A stretch of 25,324 nt of DNA from Oscillospiraceae bacterium (GTDB lineage: Bacteria > Bacillota_A > Clostridia > Oscillospirales > Oscillospiraceae). The notes beneath the pieces were generated by a model that was not told where the DNA came from, made no database searches, and worked only from the letters and a program-made list of their open reading frames with translations. The DNA lies in NCBI GenBank assembly GCA_017540945.1, contig JAFYAB010000073.1, positions 1 through 25,324 on the forward strand, read 5' to 3'. The translations under genes were made by a program, and so were the position numbers. Positions 14,215 through 22,371 of this stretch are shown piece by piece (positions within the stretch are counted from its first letter, which is position 1; the number at the start of each line of letters is the position of its first letter).

Positions 14215-15209
14215 CTCTTTCGGTAGTTTTTCACAGGGGCTTTTTTCTCTGAGCTTGTTTTCGCGTTCTCATATTTGTCATAGGCAGCTACGATATTCTG
14301 GACCAGCGCGTGCCGCACCACGTCGGAGGCAGACAGCCTGCAGATGGCGATATCGGGGATATTCTCCAGCACCTTGATCGCCTCCTTGAGACCGGAGGTC
14401 TTGTCGGAGGGCAGGTCGATCTGGGTGACGTCGCCGGTGATGACGATCTTGGAGCCAAAGCCCAGGCGTGTCAGGAACATTTTCATTTGCTCCCGGGTGG
14501 TGTTCTGCGCCTCGTCGAGAATGATGAAGCTGTCGTCCAGGGTCCTGCCGCGCATATAGGCCAGGGGGGCCACCTCGATGTTGCCCTTTTCCAGGTACTT
14601 CTGGTAGGTCTCCGGGCCCAGCATATCAAACAGGGCGTCATAGAGCGGTCTCAGATAGGGGTCGACCTTGTTCTGCAGATCGCCGGGCAGAAAGCCCAGA
14701 CGCTCCCCTGCCTCCACCGCAGGCCTGGTCAGGATGATGCGGTTGACCGTCTTCTCCCGGAATGCCGCCACCGCCGCCGCCACCGCGAGATAGGTCTTGC
14801 CCGTGCCGGCGGGACCGACACCGATGGTGATGGTGTTCTTCATGATGGCCTTCATGTAGCGCTGCTGGCCCAGGGTTTTGGCCTTGATGGGCTTTCCCTT
14901 TGCCGTAATGCAGACAACGTCCTTGGCCATCTCGCCGATCTGGTCCTCGTTGCCCGAGCGTACCAGATCGATCAGATAACGGACCTTCTGCTCGTCGATG
15001 GTCTCCCCCTTGGCCGCCAGGGACAGCAGGCCCTCTATGGCCTTTCCGGCTCGTTCTGCCGCTTCCGCCTCGCCGGAGACCTTCAGCTCCGTCCCGCGAT
15101 TGGTCACATGGACGTCAAAGGTCTGCTCGATGCGCTTAATGTTCTCATCGAAATTGCCGAATACGCTGATAATCTGTTCAATTCTCTCCGCGTTGATGAT
15201 CTTTTCCAT
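14211..15209 (-). CDS. phoH: PhoH-family ATPase (PhoH/YbeZ)
   Basis: This 332-residue P-loop ATPase of the PhoH family usually partners YbeY in RNA processing. An N-terminal KH-like segment (about 20-65) precedes the ATPase with Walker A GPAGTGKT (132-139), TRPAVEAGERLGFLPGD (161-177) and Walker B DEAQNTT (232-238). TGDVTQIDLP (258-267) is the conserved sensor. ATG 15209 lies inside the end of yqfD (32-base overlap) and has GAGGAAGAG upstream. Confidence 0.95.
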   Translation of the reverse strand: MEKIINAERIEQIISVFGNFDENIKRIEQTFDVHVTNRGTELKVSGEAEAAERAGKAIEGLLSLAAKGETIDEQKVRYLIDLVRSGNEDQIGEMAKDVVCITAKGKPIKAKTLGQQRYMKAIMKNTITIGVGPAGTGKTYLAVAAAVAAFREKTVNRIILTRPAVEAGERLGFLPGDLQNKVDPYLRPLYDALFDMLGPETYQKYLEKGNIEVAPLAYMRGRTLDDSFIILDEAQNTTREQMKMFLTRLGFGSKIVITGDVTQIDLPSDKTSGLKEAIKVLENIPDIAICRLSASDVVRHALVQNIVAAYDKYENAKTSSEKKAPVKNYRKR

Positions 15210-16395
15210 GTTTGTTCTCTTCCTCCTCGAACAGCTCTGCGGGAACGGATCGGGAGATCAGCTCCACACAGTTATACGCAGCGCGACAGCTGCAGCTGCT
15301 CTGATTCATTTGTATCGACAAGCTTCCCGCCCGGATGCTGCCGGCAACCATCTGCGAGCTTACGAGCCGCAGCGCTTCCTCGGAACACAGGCGCGTTGCC
15401 TCCGCTCTGTCGAGACTGACCGGTTCCAGACGATATTCCCGCAGCGTGACCGTCTCGATGCTGACAGGCAGCTCATAGCCGCCCGGCAAGCGCCAAGGTT
15501 TTGTTTCTATCATTCTATCACACATGATACCAAAAATGCTACTGTTTCCTGATATTTTTCTTCTTTTTCTTTGAAAAATGATCGTGCGGCAGATTTCCGT
15601 CCTTCCGGTATAGATTTTTTTCGCAGCTTCCTTTGGGCATTGCAGTTCTATCTCGCGCAGAGTGTCGGCGTAGACCTCCCCCATGGCGTGAGTCGCCTGA
15701 ATATGGGTCGTCCATTCCATCACCCCTGAGATCAGGATTTCTCCGGTCGTTACAATGTCCCCCGTTTTTCGTTCGCAAAACCCGTTGATGACCCGGATCT
15801 CCCGCAGAATGCCCGGCCTTGAGGCCACGATGTTGACGACTCCTTCCGTTTCCCGTTTTGGCTCAATCGGATTGCGCTCCGCGCACATAACCTTTACAAA
15901 AGCGCCAGATCGATTGACCGCGATCCAGCTCAGCTCCGGCAGGCTGTTCAGCAGTCTGTTTTTCAATTGCTCCGCATCAAGGCTTCCGCCCCAGGCGCCG
16001 AATCGGACGCCGGCGTCCTCAAGGGCGTGCAGGATACGCTCTTCGGAGACTGTATGATTTCCTTCGACCCGGATAAACCAAACAAAGCTTTGTAGCAGGA
16101 TCGCAGCGCAGACGGAAAGCAGCAGACCGAACACGAAGACCGGCCTTTTTTTCAGTTTGCGCAGGAGAACCGGTAAACCGCGCCGCTCCATAATCCGAAG
16201 CTCACATTGGGCGCGGGCCGCTTCCCGTTCCATTTGCGTCAGATTCGATTCTTTGCACCAGCACTGAAACTCCAGTTCCGATATCTTCTGATAGTTCCAA
16301 AACGGAAGATCCTTTGCGGTCCAGCGATTCAGGCATCTCTCCTGCGACGCGCCCGTTACAGCGATTTTCAGCATCGCGGATAATCGCTTCAGCAT
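15178..16395 (-). CDS. yqfD: Sporulation protein YqfD
   Basis: The product is 405 residues. It has a soluble N-terminal part, one clear membrane helix at about 85-109 (PVFVFGLLLSVCAAILLQSF) and a long extracytoplasmic part that opens with VEGNHTVSEERILHALEDAG, which resembles the POTRA-like segment of YqfD/SpoIV-type proteins. In B. subtilis, yqfD belongs to the mother-cell (sigma-E) programme, and a YqfD homologue is needed for efficient sporulation. It overlaps yqfC by 7 bases upstream and phoH by 32 bases downstream. Confidence 0.9.
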   Translation of the reverse strand: MLKRLSAMLKIAVTGASQERCLNRWTAKDLPFWNYQKISELEFQCWCKESNLTQMEREAARAQCELRIMERRGLPVLLRKLKKRPVFVFGLLLSVCAAILLQSFVWFIRVEGNHTVSEERILHALEDAGVRFGAWGGSLDAEQLKNRLLNSLPELSWIAVNRSGAFVKVMCAERNPIEPKRETEGVVNIVASRPGILREIRVINGFCERKTGDIVTTGEILISGVMEWTTHIQATHAMGEVYADTLREIELQCPKEAAKKIYTGRTEICRTIIFQRKRRKISGNSSIFGIMCDRMIETKPWRLPGGYELPVSIETVTLREYRLEPVSLDRAEATRLCSEEALRLVSSQMVAGSIRAGSLSIQMNQSSCSCRAAYNCVELISRSVPAELFEEEENKHGKDHQRGEN

Positions 16396-16673
16396 GGCTG
16401 CGCTCCAATCTCGACGCGGGAGATCCGCCCGTGGAGAATGATGCGCTCCCGGTTCATGCGGAAGATTGTAAGATCACTCCCAAATACGACAAGCACCCCG
16501 ACGGAAGAAGCGATCCGGACCGCATCATTTTGAAACGCGACGATCCCCCGATGCCGCAGAATCACTGCCTCTGACTGGCCCTTCAGCTCGATCACCGGAA
16601 CGCCGGTCAGGATCTCCCCCGGGAAATCCGCGTCCACCAGCAGGGTTTGGACGATACTCCTTGGATTGTTCAT
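16389..16673 (-). CDS. yqfC: YqfC / YabP-family sporulation protein
   Basis: This 94-residue small beta-rich protein of the YabP/YqfC family contains PVIELKGQSEAVILRHRGIV and RIILHGRISRVEI, typical of the family. ATG 16673 is preferred because GGAGGGG stands 10 bases ahead; a GTG at 16682 would sit on top of that ribosome site. It is the first gene of the cluster and divergent from ylbJ. Both genes are sigma-E-dependent in B. subtilis. Confidence 0.9.
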   Translation of the reverse strand: MNNPRSIVQTLLVDADFPGEILTGVPVIELKGQSEAVILRHRGIVAFQNDAVRIASSVGVLVVFGSDLTIFRMNRERIILHGRISRVEIGAQPC

Positions 16674-16700
16674 GCCGCACACCCCTCCACACGTTTGTTG

Positions 16701-16738
16701 AAGCCTATGCTAAAGTCGGCTGATTCTTGCATAGGCTT
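16701..16738. promoter_or_regulatory. Perfect 10-bp inverted repeat between yqfC and ylbJ
   Basis: AAGCCTATGC (16701-16710) and GCATAGGCTT (16729-16738) are exact reverse complements separated by 18 bases. They lie in the 84-base gap between two divergent sporulation genes. By symmetry each strand reads CCTATGC..CATAGGCT. The CATAGGCT half shares five of eight positions with the sigma-E -10 consensus CATACAAT, but the spacing (about 19) is longer than sigma-E allows. It could be a regulator site or overlapping divergent promoters. Confidence 0.55.
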
Positions 16739-16757
16739 ATCTGCGAGGTGATCTGCA

Positions 16758-17789
16758 GTGAAGCGTTTCTCATTCCGGCGTTTCATCCTGCCGTTTTCAG
16801 GAATCATTCTGTTTTTGGTTTTCCCGGGTCAAAGCGCCGCCGGCGTTCGCTCCGGATTGCTGCTCTGTGCCCAGGTACTGCTGCCATCCCTGTTCCCGAT
16901 CGGCGTTTTGGCGGGATGTCTGGTGCGAATGGACGCCGGGAGCTGTGTCCCCGGGTTTCTGAGAGCTTGGATGCGCTCCCGCTTCGATCTTCCGGGAGAC
17001 AGTGCCCTGCCCTTTCTTCTGGGGCTGCTGGGCGGCTTTCCGCTGGGCGCCCAGTTGAGCTCCGATCTCTATGAAAACGGGAGAATCCCGGAAAAATCGG
17101 CGAAGCGTTTGTCCGCGCTGTGCAACCAAGCCGGCCCCGCTTTTCTGCTCGGTGCCGTCAGCGCTGCTTTGGGCTCGCCCAAATGGGGCGTCTTTTTCTT
17201 CCTTGTACAGCTGCTGTCCGCCATGCTGACCGGAGTTCTATTGAAAAAGCCCACTGAACCGATTGTCCGACGGGCTGCGGTTCATCACAATAGAGCCTCT
17301 TTTTCTGCTGTGCTGCCGGCTTCCATCCGAAGCACCGCGTTCAACATGCTTGTTTTGACCGGCTCCGTCTGCTTTTTTCAGGCAGTTGCCGCCTGTCTTT
17401 TCACCATATTGCCTGTGTCTTCATTTCCTCCTGTGCTGCGGGCCGTGATTGCAGGCTTTCTGGAGCTATCCGGTGGGATCTCGCTGCTGCGCGGATTTGA
17501 TTACATTGTTTCCCTTCCCCTCGCGGCCTTTCTGATCAACTGGGGCGGCGTCAGCGTGCATCTTCAAGCCGCCGCTGCCTTTCATGAATCGGGATTGTCC
17601 GCAGAAGATTATCTGATTCGCAAACTGATCCAGGCCTTTCTCGCGCTGCTGCTCACCGGCTTTTATACTTCGGCGTTTGTCTGTGATCGTCCTGTTTACG
17701 CTGTGTCGTCGGGGTGCATTCTTCTGTTTTTGATCTTTTTTTCAGTTTTGAAAAAAAGCCGTTGGAAAAAGGAGATTTCTGTGTTATAA
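16758..17789 (+). CDS. ylbJ: Sporulation integral membrane protein YlbJ
   Basis: This polytopic membrane protein of 343 residues has about eight hydrophobic segments. It begins MKRFSFRRFILPFSGIILFL, with conserved LPSLFPIGVLAG (about 42-53) and LLGGFPLGAQ (about 88-98). B. subtilis YlbJ belongs to the sigma-E regulon and is required for spore cortex formation. GTG 16758 is chosen because GAGGTGA lies 7 bases upstream. It is divergent from yqfC and followed after 29 bases by a small cysteine protein. Confidence 0.9.
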   Translation: MKRFSFRRFILPFSGIILFLVFPGQSAAGVRSGLLLCAQVLLPSLFPIGVLAGCLVRMDAGSCVPGFLRAWMRSRFDLPGDSALPFLLGLLGGFPLGAQLSSDLYENGRIPEKSAKRLSALCNQAGPAFLLGAVSAALGSPKWGVFFFLVQLLSAMLTGVLLKKPTEPIVRRAAVHHNRASFSAVLPASIRSTAFNMLVLTGSVCFFQAVAACLFTILPVSSFPPVLRAVIAGFLELSGGISLLRGFDYIVSLPLAAFLINWGGVSVHLQAAAAFHESGLSAEDYLIRKLIQAFLALLLTGFYTSAFVCDRPVYAVSSGCILLFLIFFSVLKKSRWKKEISVL

Positions 17790-17790
17790 T
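17762..17790 (+). promoter_or_regulatory. Possible internal promoter for the small four-cysteine gene
   Basis: TTGGAA (17762-17767), a 17-base spacer and a perfect -10 TATAAT (17785-17790) overlap the end of ylbJ. The predicted start near 17797 would give a leader of about 22 bases carrying the GGAGGG ribosome site of the next gene. The -35 is weak (four of six). Confidence 0.5.
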
Positions 17791-17818
17791 GGATGCAGAA
17801 AAGAACGGAGGGTTCCTC

Positions 17819-18028
17819 ATGCTGTTTCGAAAAAATGTCGCCAAATTCTGCTCCTATTGCAAATACGCAGGTCAGTCCGGTAACGGAAATCTTCTCTGCT
17901 CCAAAAAGGGCTTTGTAGAAGCGGACGGAAAATGCTGGCGTTTTCGTTATGACCCGTTGAAGCGGACGCCCGGCCGGTATCAAACGAAGGATTTCTCTCA
18001 ATTCAAAGAAGAGGATTTTAAGCTTTAG
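17819..18028 (+). CDS. Small four-cysteine (zinc-ribbon-like) protein
   Basis: The product is 69 residues. Cys11-x2-Cys14, Cys27 and Cys39 (FCSYCKYAG...LLCSKKGFV...GKCWRFRYDPLKRTP) look like a small metal-binding knuckle followed by a basic FRYDPLKRTP segment. Proteins with this pattern are common and conserved in Clostridia, without known function as far as I know. ATG 17819 has GGAGGG 6 bases ahead. An ATG at 17789 that overlaps the ylbJ stop is the alternative. It may be read from ylbJ or from its own promoter at 17762-17790. Confidence 0.8.
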   Translation: MLFRKNVAKFCSYCKYAGQSGNGNLLCSKKGFVEADGKCWRFRYDPLKRTPGRYQTKDFSQFKEEDFKL

Positions 18029-18037
18029 TGCGACAGC

Positions 18038-18081
18038 GCAGCAAAAAAAGGACCGCAAATGCCTGCGGTCCTTTTTGCTGC
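18038..18081. terminator. Bidirectional terminator between the four-cysteine gene and gtrA
   Basis: The core stem GGACCGCA / TGCGGTCC (18050-18057 and 18064-18071) is extended by the A-tract upstream and T-tract downstream, then GCAGC / GCTGC. It lies between convergent genes and has T-runs on both strands. Confidence 0.93.
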
Positions 18082-18087
18082 GTCATT

Positions 18088-18549
18088 TCATTTTTTACGG
18101 AAAACCAGCAGTTTGCTGATGAAGTAATTCAGCACGATGTTCAAAACCATGACGATCGTGTATTTGACGATCTCCACACCGTTCAGCGTAATCTGTTCCG
18201 TGATGCGCAGCTCGTATGCGTCGGCGTGGAACACTTCCTTCGCAATCACCAGCACCAAAGTCGCCAGGCCGAAGGAGAAGAGTCTTCCGCTAAAGAAGGT
18301 GGCAAGCTCCCGAAGGAAGTTCTTCATGGACCAGTCTTCACTGTGAAAAACAAATGTTTTGTTGGTAAAGAAAGCAAACAGAACCGCGGCGACAAAAGCG
18401 ATGGCGTGATTGAGAATGTAATAATCTATCCCGAACACATGGTGATTCAGAACCCAAAAAACCACGCTGTCCACCAGCGTGGTCAATACGCCGAAAAACA
18501 GATACAGGATCGTCTCGCGATTCAACAGCTTATGCAGAAACTTCTTCAT
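18088..18549 (-). CDS. GtrA-family membrane protein
   Basis: This 153-residue protein has four predicted membrane helices (about 13-35, 44-64, 83-104, 128-148) and the family features FGVLTTLVDSVVFWVL, FVAAVLFAFFTNKTFVF and LNYFISKLLVF. GtrA-like proteins are thought to help flip polyprenyl-linked sugars during cell-surface polysaccharide or teichoic-acid glycosylation. No glycosyltransferase is adjacent. The ribosome site AAGGAG lies about 16 bases from the ATG, longer than usual. A promoter is visible upstream. Confidence 0.88.
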   Translation of the reverse strand: MKKFLHKLLNRETILYLFFGVLTTLVDSVVFWVLNHHVFGIDYYILNHAIAFVAAVLFAFFTNKTFVFHSEDWSMKNFLRELATFFSGRLFSFGLATLVLVIAKEVFHADAYELRITEQITLNGVEIVKYTIVMVLNIVLNYFISKLLVFRKK

Positions 18550-18585
18550 AACAAACGGCTTATGTCTCCTTTGATGTATGCTATT

Positions 18586-18613
18586 ATTATATCGGTTTTT
18601 TTCTTGAAGTCAA
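18586..18613 (-). promoter_or_regulatory. Promoter of the gtrA-family gene
   Basis: On the minus strand, TTGACT (18613-18608), a 16-base spacer and a perfect TATAAT (18591-18586) lie 37 bases upstream of the ATG. It is divergent from the hut promoter. Confidence 0.78.
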
Positions 18614-18669
18614 GCAATAATCTTCTTCCGTCACATAAATCAAATCTTCCTCCGACACTTCAAATTCAC

Positions 18670-18698
18670 TTGCTTTTCTTGCCGAAATGAGCTATAAT
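18670..18698 (+). promoter_or_regulatory. Promoter of the hut operon
   Basis: TTGCTT (18670-18675), a 17-base spacer and a perfect TATAAT (18693-18698) predict a start near 18705 and a leader of about 70 bases. I see no clear cre box, HutP-type or T-box structure in the leader. Confidence 0.75.
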
Positions 18699-18774
18699 AA
18701 ACTGGAATGCAGCAGGTTCAGCTGTTTTCATTTTCAACCATATTTCGCATTTTAGGTAAGGAGCGTGTATTTCC

Positions 18775-20340
18775 ATGGAACATCCCCATTGCGTCCAAAA
18801 CGTTGTCCTGACCGGCCGCGGCCTGACGCTCAGCAGCTTTGTTGATGTCGCCAGATTTGGCGCCAAGGTGACGATTTCGGACGAGGCCATGCGAGCCATG
18901 AAACGGTCTCGTGAGCTGGCTGAGCGCATTTCCCGGGAAAAGCGAGTGGCCTATGGCATCACCACCGGTTTCGGTGATTTCGCCAATGTCGCCGTCCCCG
19001 AGGAGATGAGCGCTCAGCTTTCCACCAATCTGATCCTGAGTCATGCCGTCGGCACCGGCGAGCCCTATTCTGACGAACAGGTTCGCGGCATGATGCTGCT
19101 GCGGGCCAACGCCCTCTGCGTCGGCATCAGCGGCGTGCGTCCCCTGCTGGTGACAATGCTGGTGGATATGCTGAACAGAGGCGTAACGCCGGTGATCCCT
19201 CAGAAGGGTTCCCTGGGCGCCTCAGGCGATCTGGCGCCTCTGAGCCACATGGGACTGGTGCTGCTGGGCAAAGGCAAAGCCAAATATCAGGGCGTCGTTT
19301 ATGACGGCGCAAAGGCCATGGAGCTTGCCGGAATTCCCGTGCTGCCCACTTTGGTCAGCAAGGAAGGGCTTGGCATTACGAACGGGACCTGTGCGATGAC
19401 CAGTGTCGGCGCACTTTATCTTTACGACACGATGCGCTCCGCAGAGCTGGCCGATATCGTCGCTTCCGTGAGCTTTACCGCGTTGGGCGGCCAGCTGGAC
19501 GCCTTCCAGGAGCGGATGCATACCGCCCGGGGCCAAAAGGGACAGATCCGGGTCGCAAAAAATCTTCGTCTTCTTACCGCCGGCGGGGAGATCCTTGAAA
19601 AGTGTCAGCGGGCCAGGGTTCAGGACGCCTATGCGCTTCGCTGCATCCCTCAGGTCCACGGCGCCGTCCGGGACGCTCTTGCCTATGTAAAGGAAAAGGT
19701 CGAGATCGAGCTGAACGCCGTAACAGATAACCCTCTGATGTTTTTGGAGGATGAAGCGGTCATCTCCGGCGGCAATTTCCACGGCGAGCCCATGGCGCTT
19801 CCCTTTGACTTCCTGGGCATCGCCTGCGCCGAGCTGGCTTCCATCTCCGAGCGCCGCACCGAACGCATGGTAAACGCAGCGCTGTCCAACGGTCTGACTC
19901 CTTTCCTGACCACCAAGGCGGGCCTTAACAGCGGCTTTATGATCGTCCAGTACACCGCGGCCTCCATGGCCTCGGAGAACAAGGTCTTTGCCCATCCCGC
20001 CTGCGTGGATACCATTCCCTCCTCCGCCAATCAGGAGGATTTCGTCTCCATGGGCACCACCGCCGCCCGCAAGGCCGGTCTGATTTTGGAGAACACCCGT
20101 TCCGTTTTGGCCTACGAGCTGTTGACCGCCTGTCAGGCGGTGGACATCCGCCGCAGGGTCGGGCCCTGGGGCGAAGGCCTCTCCCCCGCGGTCCAGGCGG
20201 TTTACGACAGGGTCCGCGCTGTGATTCCCTTTATGGAGGAGGATCGCGAGATCCGGCTCGATATTGAGCAGATCGAGAAGCTTGTTCGCGGCGAAGATCT
20301 GCAAACTGCAGTCAAGAATATCGTTCCCGATTTTGAATAA
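18775..20340 (+). CDS. hutH: Histidine ammonia-lyase
   Basis: This enzyme removes ammonia from L-histidine to give urocanate, the first step of histidine breakdown. The 521-residue protein has the family opening YGITTGFG (60-67). The MIO cofactor motif GSLGASGDLAPL is also present, with Ala149-Ser150-Gly151 forming the prosthetic group autocatalytically. The ELNAVTDNPL, SGGNFHGEP and IPSSANQEDFVSMG segments distinguish a histidine lyase from phenylalanine and tyrosine lyases reasonably well. TAAGGAG stands about 11 bases ahead of the ATG. It is the first gene of the operon; hutU follows 12 bases after its stop. Confidence 0.96.
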   Translation: MEHPHCVQNVVLTGRGLTLSSFVDVARFGAKVTISDEAMRAMKRSRELAERISREKRVAYGITTGFGDFANVAVPEEMSAQLSTNLILSHAVGTGEPYSDEQVRGMMLLRANALCVGISGVRPLLVTMLVDMLNRGVTPVIPQKGSLGASGDLAPLSHMGLVLLGKGKAKYQGVVYDGAKAMELAGIPVLPTLVSKEGLGITNGTCAMTSVGALYLYDTMRSAELADIVASVSFTALGGQLDAFQERMHTARGQKGQIRVAKNLRLLTAGGEILEKCQRARVQDAYALRCIPQVHGAVRDALAYVKEKVEIELNAVTDNPLMFLEDEAVISGGNFHGEPMALPFDFLGIACAELASISERRTERMVNAALSNGLTPFLTTKAGLNSGFMIVQYTAASMASENKVFAHPACVDTIPSSANQEDFVSMGTTAARKAGLILENTRSVLAYELLTACQAVDIRRRVGPWGEGLSPAVQAVYDRVRAVIPFMEEDREIRLDIEQIEKLVRGEDLQTAVKNIVPDFE

Positions 20341-20352
20341 GGAGGTTTTTTC

Positions 20353-22371
20353 ATGGATATCGACTTCGGAAAGGCAATGACGATCCGGCTGGACGACGAG
20401 CTGCCGGAGTATCCCGCGTTCGATCCCAAGTATCGCCGGGCGCCCCGGCGCGAGTCCAAGCTGACTGAGGCGGACAAAGCCCTGGCCATTCGCAACGCCC
20501 TGCGCTACGTGCCCAAGCAGCACCATGCGCAAATGGCAAAGGAATTCGCCCAGGAGCTCAAGGAGCACGGCCGCATCTACGGCTACCGCTACCGCCCCGC
20601 CGGCAAGCTCTACGGCAAGCCAATCGACGAATACGAGGGCAAATGCATCGAAGGCCGTGCCATCCAGGTCATGATCGACAACAATCTGGACTTTGACGTG
20701 GCCCTGTATCCCTATGAGCTGGTGACCTACGGCGAGACCGGCCAGGTCTGCCAGAACTGGATGCAATACCGACTCATCAAAAAATACCTCCGGGAACTTA
20801 CCGACGAGCAGACCCTGGTTGTCATGTCCGGCCATCCCCTGGGCCTGTTCCACTCCCATAAGCTGGCTCCCCGCGTCATCATCTCCAACGGCCTGATGGT
20901 GGGCACCTTCGACGATCAGGAGAACTTCAACCGGGCCGCCGCCCTCGGGGTTGCCAACTACGGCCAGATGACCGCCGGCGGCTGGATGTACATCGGGCCC
21001 CAGGGCATCGTCCACGGCACCTTCAACACCCTGCTGAACGCCGGCCGGCTGAAGCTGGGCATCCCCAACGACGGCAACCTGGCGGGCAGGCTCTTCATTT
21101 CCGCGGGTCTGGGCGGCATGAGCGGCGCCCAGGGCAAGGCCGCAGAGATCGCCGGCGCCGCCGCCATCATCGCGGAGGTGGACGATTCCCGGATCGACAC
21201 CCGCTACACCCAGGGCTGGGTCAGCCACCGCACCGCCAGCCTCGAGGAGGCCGTGCAGATCGCTCTGGACCACCGGAAGGCCGGAAAGGCCTGCGCCGTG
21301 GCCTACAACGGCAACATCGTGGATCTGCTGGAGTATCTCTACGAGCATGACGTCCACGTGGATCTGATGTCCGACCAGACCTCCTGCCACGTGCCCTATG
21401 ACGGCGGCTACTGTCCCCAGGGCCTCACCTTCGCCCAGCGGACTGAAATGCTGGACAAGGATCCCGAGGGCTTCCGGGTGCTGGTGGACAAGACCCTGCG
21501 CCATCACTACGAGATGATCTGCAAGTTCCACGAGAAGGGCACCTATTTCTTCGACTACGGAAACTCCTTCCTGAAGGCCGTCTATGACGCCGGCGTGAAG
21601 TCCGTTTGCCGCAACGGAGAGAACGATCTGGACGGCTTCGTCTTCCCCTCCTACGTTGAGGACATCCTGGGACCCTGCCTGTTCGACTTCGGTTACGGTC
21701 CCTTCCGCTGGTGCTGCCTGACCCGGAAGCCCGAGGATCTGGACAAGACCGACAAGGCCGCCGCGGACTACATCCTGGCCCACAACCGCCGCTACCAGGA
21801 CTACGACAACTACGTCTGGGTCCGGGACGCCAAGCAGAACAAGCTGGTGGTGGGCACCCAGTGCCGCATCCTCTATCAGGACGCCATGGGCCGTATGAAC
21901 ATCGCTCTGAAGTTCAACGAAATGGTCCGCAACGGCGAGATTGGCCCCGTGATCCTGGGCCGCGACCACCACGATACCGGCGGCACCGACGCCCCCTTCC
22001 GCGAGACCTCCAACATCAAGGACGGCTCCAACATTATGGCTGAAATGGCCACCCAGTGCTACGCGGGCAACGCAGCCCGGGGCATGAGCTACATCGCCCT
22101 GCACAACGGCGGCGGCACCGGCATCGGTCGGGCCATCAACGGCGGCTTCGGCATGGTGCTGGACGGCTCCGAGCGGGTGGACACCATTCTGCGGATGTCC
22201 ATGCCCTGGGACACCATGGTGGGCGTCGCCCGCCGCGCCTGGGCCCGGAACGAGAACGCCCTCACCACCGCCGCCGAGTACAACGGCCTCTACGCGGGCA
22301 AGGACCACATCACCCTGCCCTACCTGGCCGACGAAGCGGTGATCTCCGAGGCCATGGAGGTCCTGAAATGA
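20353..22371 (+). CDS. hutU: Urocanate hydratase (long form)
   Basis: Urocanase uses tightly bound NAD+ as an electrophile to convert urocanate into 4-imidazolone-5-propionate. At 672 residues it is about 120 longer than the 550-560 residue proteobacterial and Bacillus enzymes; a form of about 670 residues is common in anaerobes. Conserved features include SGHPLGLFHS, the NAD-binding GLGGMSGAQGKAA, the urocanase signature region YGPFRWCCL and RDHHDTGGTDAPFRET. AGGAGG precedes the ATG. Codon use is almost wholly C- or G-ending. Its stop overlaps the hutI start (ATGA). Confidence 0.95.
   Translation: MDIDFGKAMTIRLDDELPEYPAFDPKYRRAPRRESKLTEADKALAIRNALRYVPKQHHAQMAKEFAQELKEHGRIYGYRYRPAGKLYGKPIDEYEGKCIEGRAIQVMIDNNLDFDVALYPYELVTYGETGQVCQNWMQYRLIKKYLRELTDEQTLVVMSGHPLGLFHSHKLAPRVIISNGLMVGTFDDQENFNRAAALGVANYGQMTAGGWMYIGPQGIVHGTFNTLLNAGRLKLGIPNDGNLAGRLFISAGLGGMSGAQGKAAEIAGAAAIIAEVDDSRIDTRYTQGWVSHRTASLEEAVQIALDHRKAGKACAVAYNGNIVDLLEYLYEHDVHVDLMSDQTSCHVPYDGGYCPQGLTFAQRTEMLDKDPEGFRVLVDKTLRHHYEMICKFHEKGTYFFDYGNSFLKAVYDAGVKSVCRNGENDLDGFVFPSYVEDILGPCLFDFGYGPFRWCCLTRKPEDLDKTDKAAADYILAHNRRYQDYDNYVWVRDAKQNKLVVGTQCRILYQDAMGRMNIALKFNEMVRNGEIGPVILGRDHHDTGGTDAPFRETSNIKDGSNIMAEMATQCYAGNAARGMSYIALHNGGGTGIGRAINGGFGMVLDGSERVDTILRMSMPWDTMVGVARRAWARNENALTTAAEYNGLYAGKDHITLPYLADEAVISEAMEVLK

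Noticed and set aside
18699..18774. Catabolite (cre) or HutP-type control site in the hut leader.
   Set aside because: No convincing cre consensus or NAG-repeat structure was found; regulation is left open.
22056..22367. An upstream extension of the hutI frame through the end of hutU.
   Set aside because: It overlaps hutU for over 300 bases and is arginine/histidine-rich noise. The ATG at 22368 gives the normal hutI N-terminus and an ATGA coupling.
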